From positions 1 to 5,062 of the forward strand of contig JAUWJC010000339.1 of assembly GCA_030607895.1 (NCBI GenBank): a stretch of 5,062 nucleotides of DNA, written 5' to 3'. Position numbers and translations under genes: made by a program. This stretch comes from Pirellulales bacterium (GTDB taxonomy: Bacteria > Planctomycetota > Planctomycetia > Pirellulales > Thermoguttaceae). Below, piece by piece: positions 4,919 through 5,062 of this stretch; positions within the stretch are counted from its first letter, which is position 1, and each line of letters opens with the position of its first letter. Below the pieces are notes generated by a model. It was not told the DNA's origin and ran no database searches. It worked only from the letters and a program-made list of their open reading frames with translations.

Positions 4919-5062
4919 GCGGGGACTGGCGTCAGCTCAGCCGGCTGCTCAGTCGGACCAAGCACAGCATGAGGTCGATGCTCGATGCGGCCAACATTCG
5001 TGGCCCCCGGTTCGACACCGCCGGGGCCCATCGCTGGTTCCTGGCTGACCGACACCTCCTCA
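4919..5062. other. Right edge, no confident gene
   Basis: A + strand frame starting GDWRQLSRLLSRTKHS at 4921 stays open to the window end, with GC-rich third positions. On the opposite strand a 41-codon frame enters from the right and ends at a TGA at 4937-4939 (SSIDLMLCLVRLSSRLS). A third frame (minus strand, through the repeat) is also open. They overlap, so at most one is real. The + frame has the fewest rare codons, but its start would lie at or beyond the repeat with no ribosome site. I recognise no family in any of them. Confidence 0.25.

Noticed and set aside
1..5062. CRISPR array, rRNA or complete insertion sequence
   Set aside because: No regularly spaced repeats, rRNA-like segments, intact transposase or terminal inverted repeats were seen.

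Overview
The window looks like a piece of a planctomycete chromosome, probably from the Pirellulales or a close relative. This rests on recognised gene types, not on a search. They are a large HEAT-repeat protein, a secreted formylglycine sulfatase, a CBS-pair regulator, an integrase N-terminus of a style I associate with planctomycetes, and a GTGGGTC/GACCCAC palindrome of a kind I remember as common in these genomes. DNA is GC-rich, with GC-rich third codon positions in the long genes.

Layout from left to right. (1) 1-1026, + strand: the C-terminal 341 residues of a HEAT-repeat protein whose start lies outside the window. (2) 1121-1712, + strand: a HicAB type II toxin-antitoxin operon. A compact promoter contains an 18-bp imperfect palindrome (likely autoregulatory operator), followed by hicA (63 aa toxin) and hicB (134 aa antitoxin with a C-terminal ribbon-helix-helix domain). 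The two genes overlap by 38 nt. (3) 1742-2116, + strand: a 124-codon ORF with an integrase-like N-terminus but no catalytic domain. It runs into the 3' end of a tRNA gene. (4) 2071-2153, - strand: tRNA-Ser(CGA) with its own promoter at 2168-2196. (5) 2340-2873, + strand: a two-CBS-domain protein. (6) 3093-3389, + strand: a small basic-tailed protein I do not recognise. (7) 3410-4834, - strand: a secreted sulfatase with a good SD and a good promoter, convergent with the small gene. (8) 4896-5062: a palindromic repeat followed by sequence with no confident gene.

Working together: hicA and hicB form one autoregulated module. hicAB, the truncated integrase and the tRNA-Ser 3' end look like the worn scar of a tRNA-targeted integration. 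A 12/14-nt imperfect direct repeat of the tRNA T-arm lies left of hicAB (1059-1072) and may be a decayed attachment site, but that is speculative. The sulfatase would act outside the cytoplasm, probably on sulfated polysaccharide or another sulfate ester. I see no functional link between it and the CBS or HEAT proteins.

I found no clearly new system. The most unusual points are the hicAB control region (probably leaderless toxin start, strong SD for the antitoxin, operator inside the promoter), the collapsed integrase at the tRNA, and the GKWDLG variant in the sulfatase active site.
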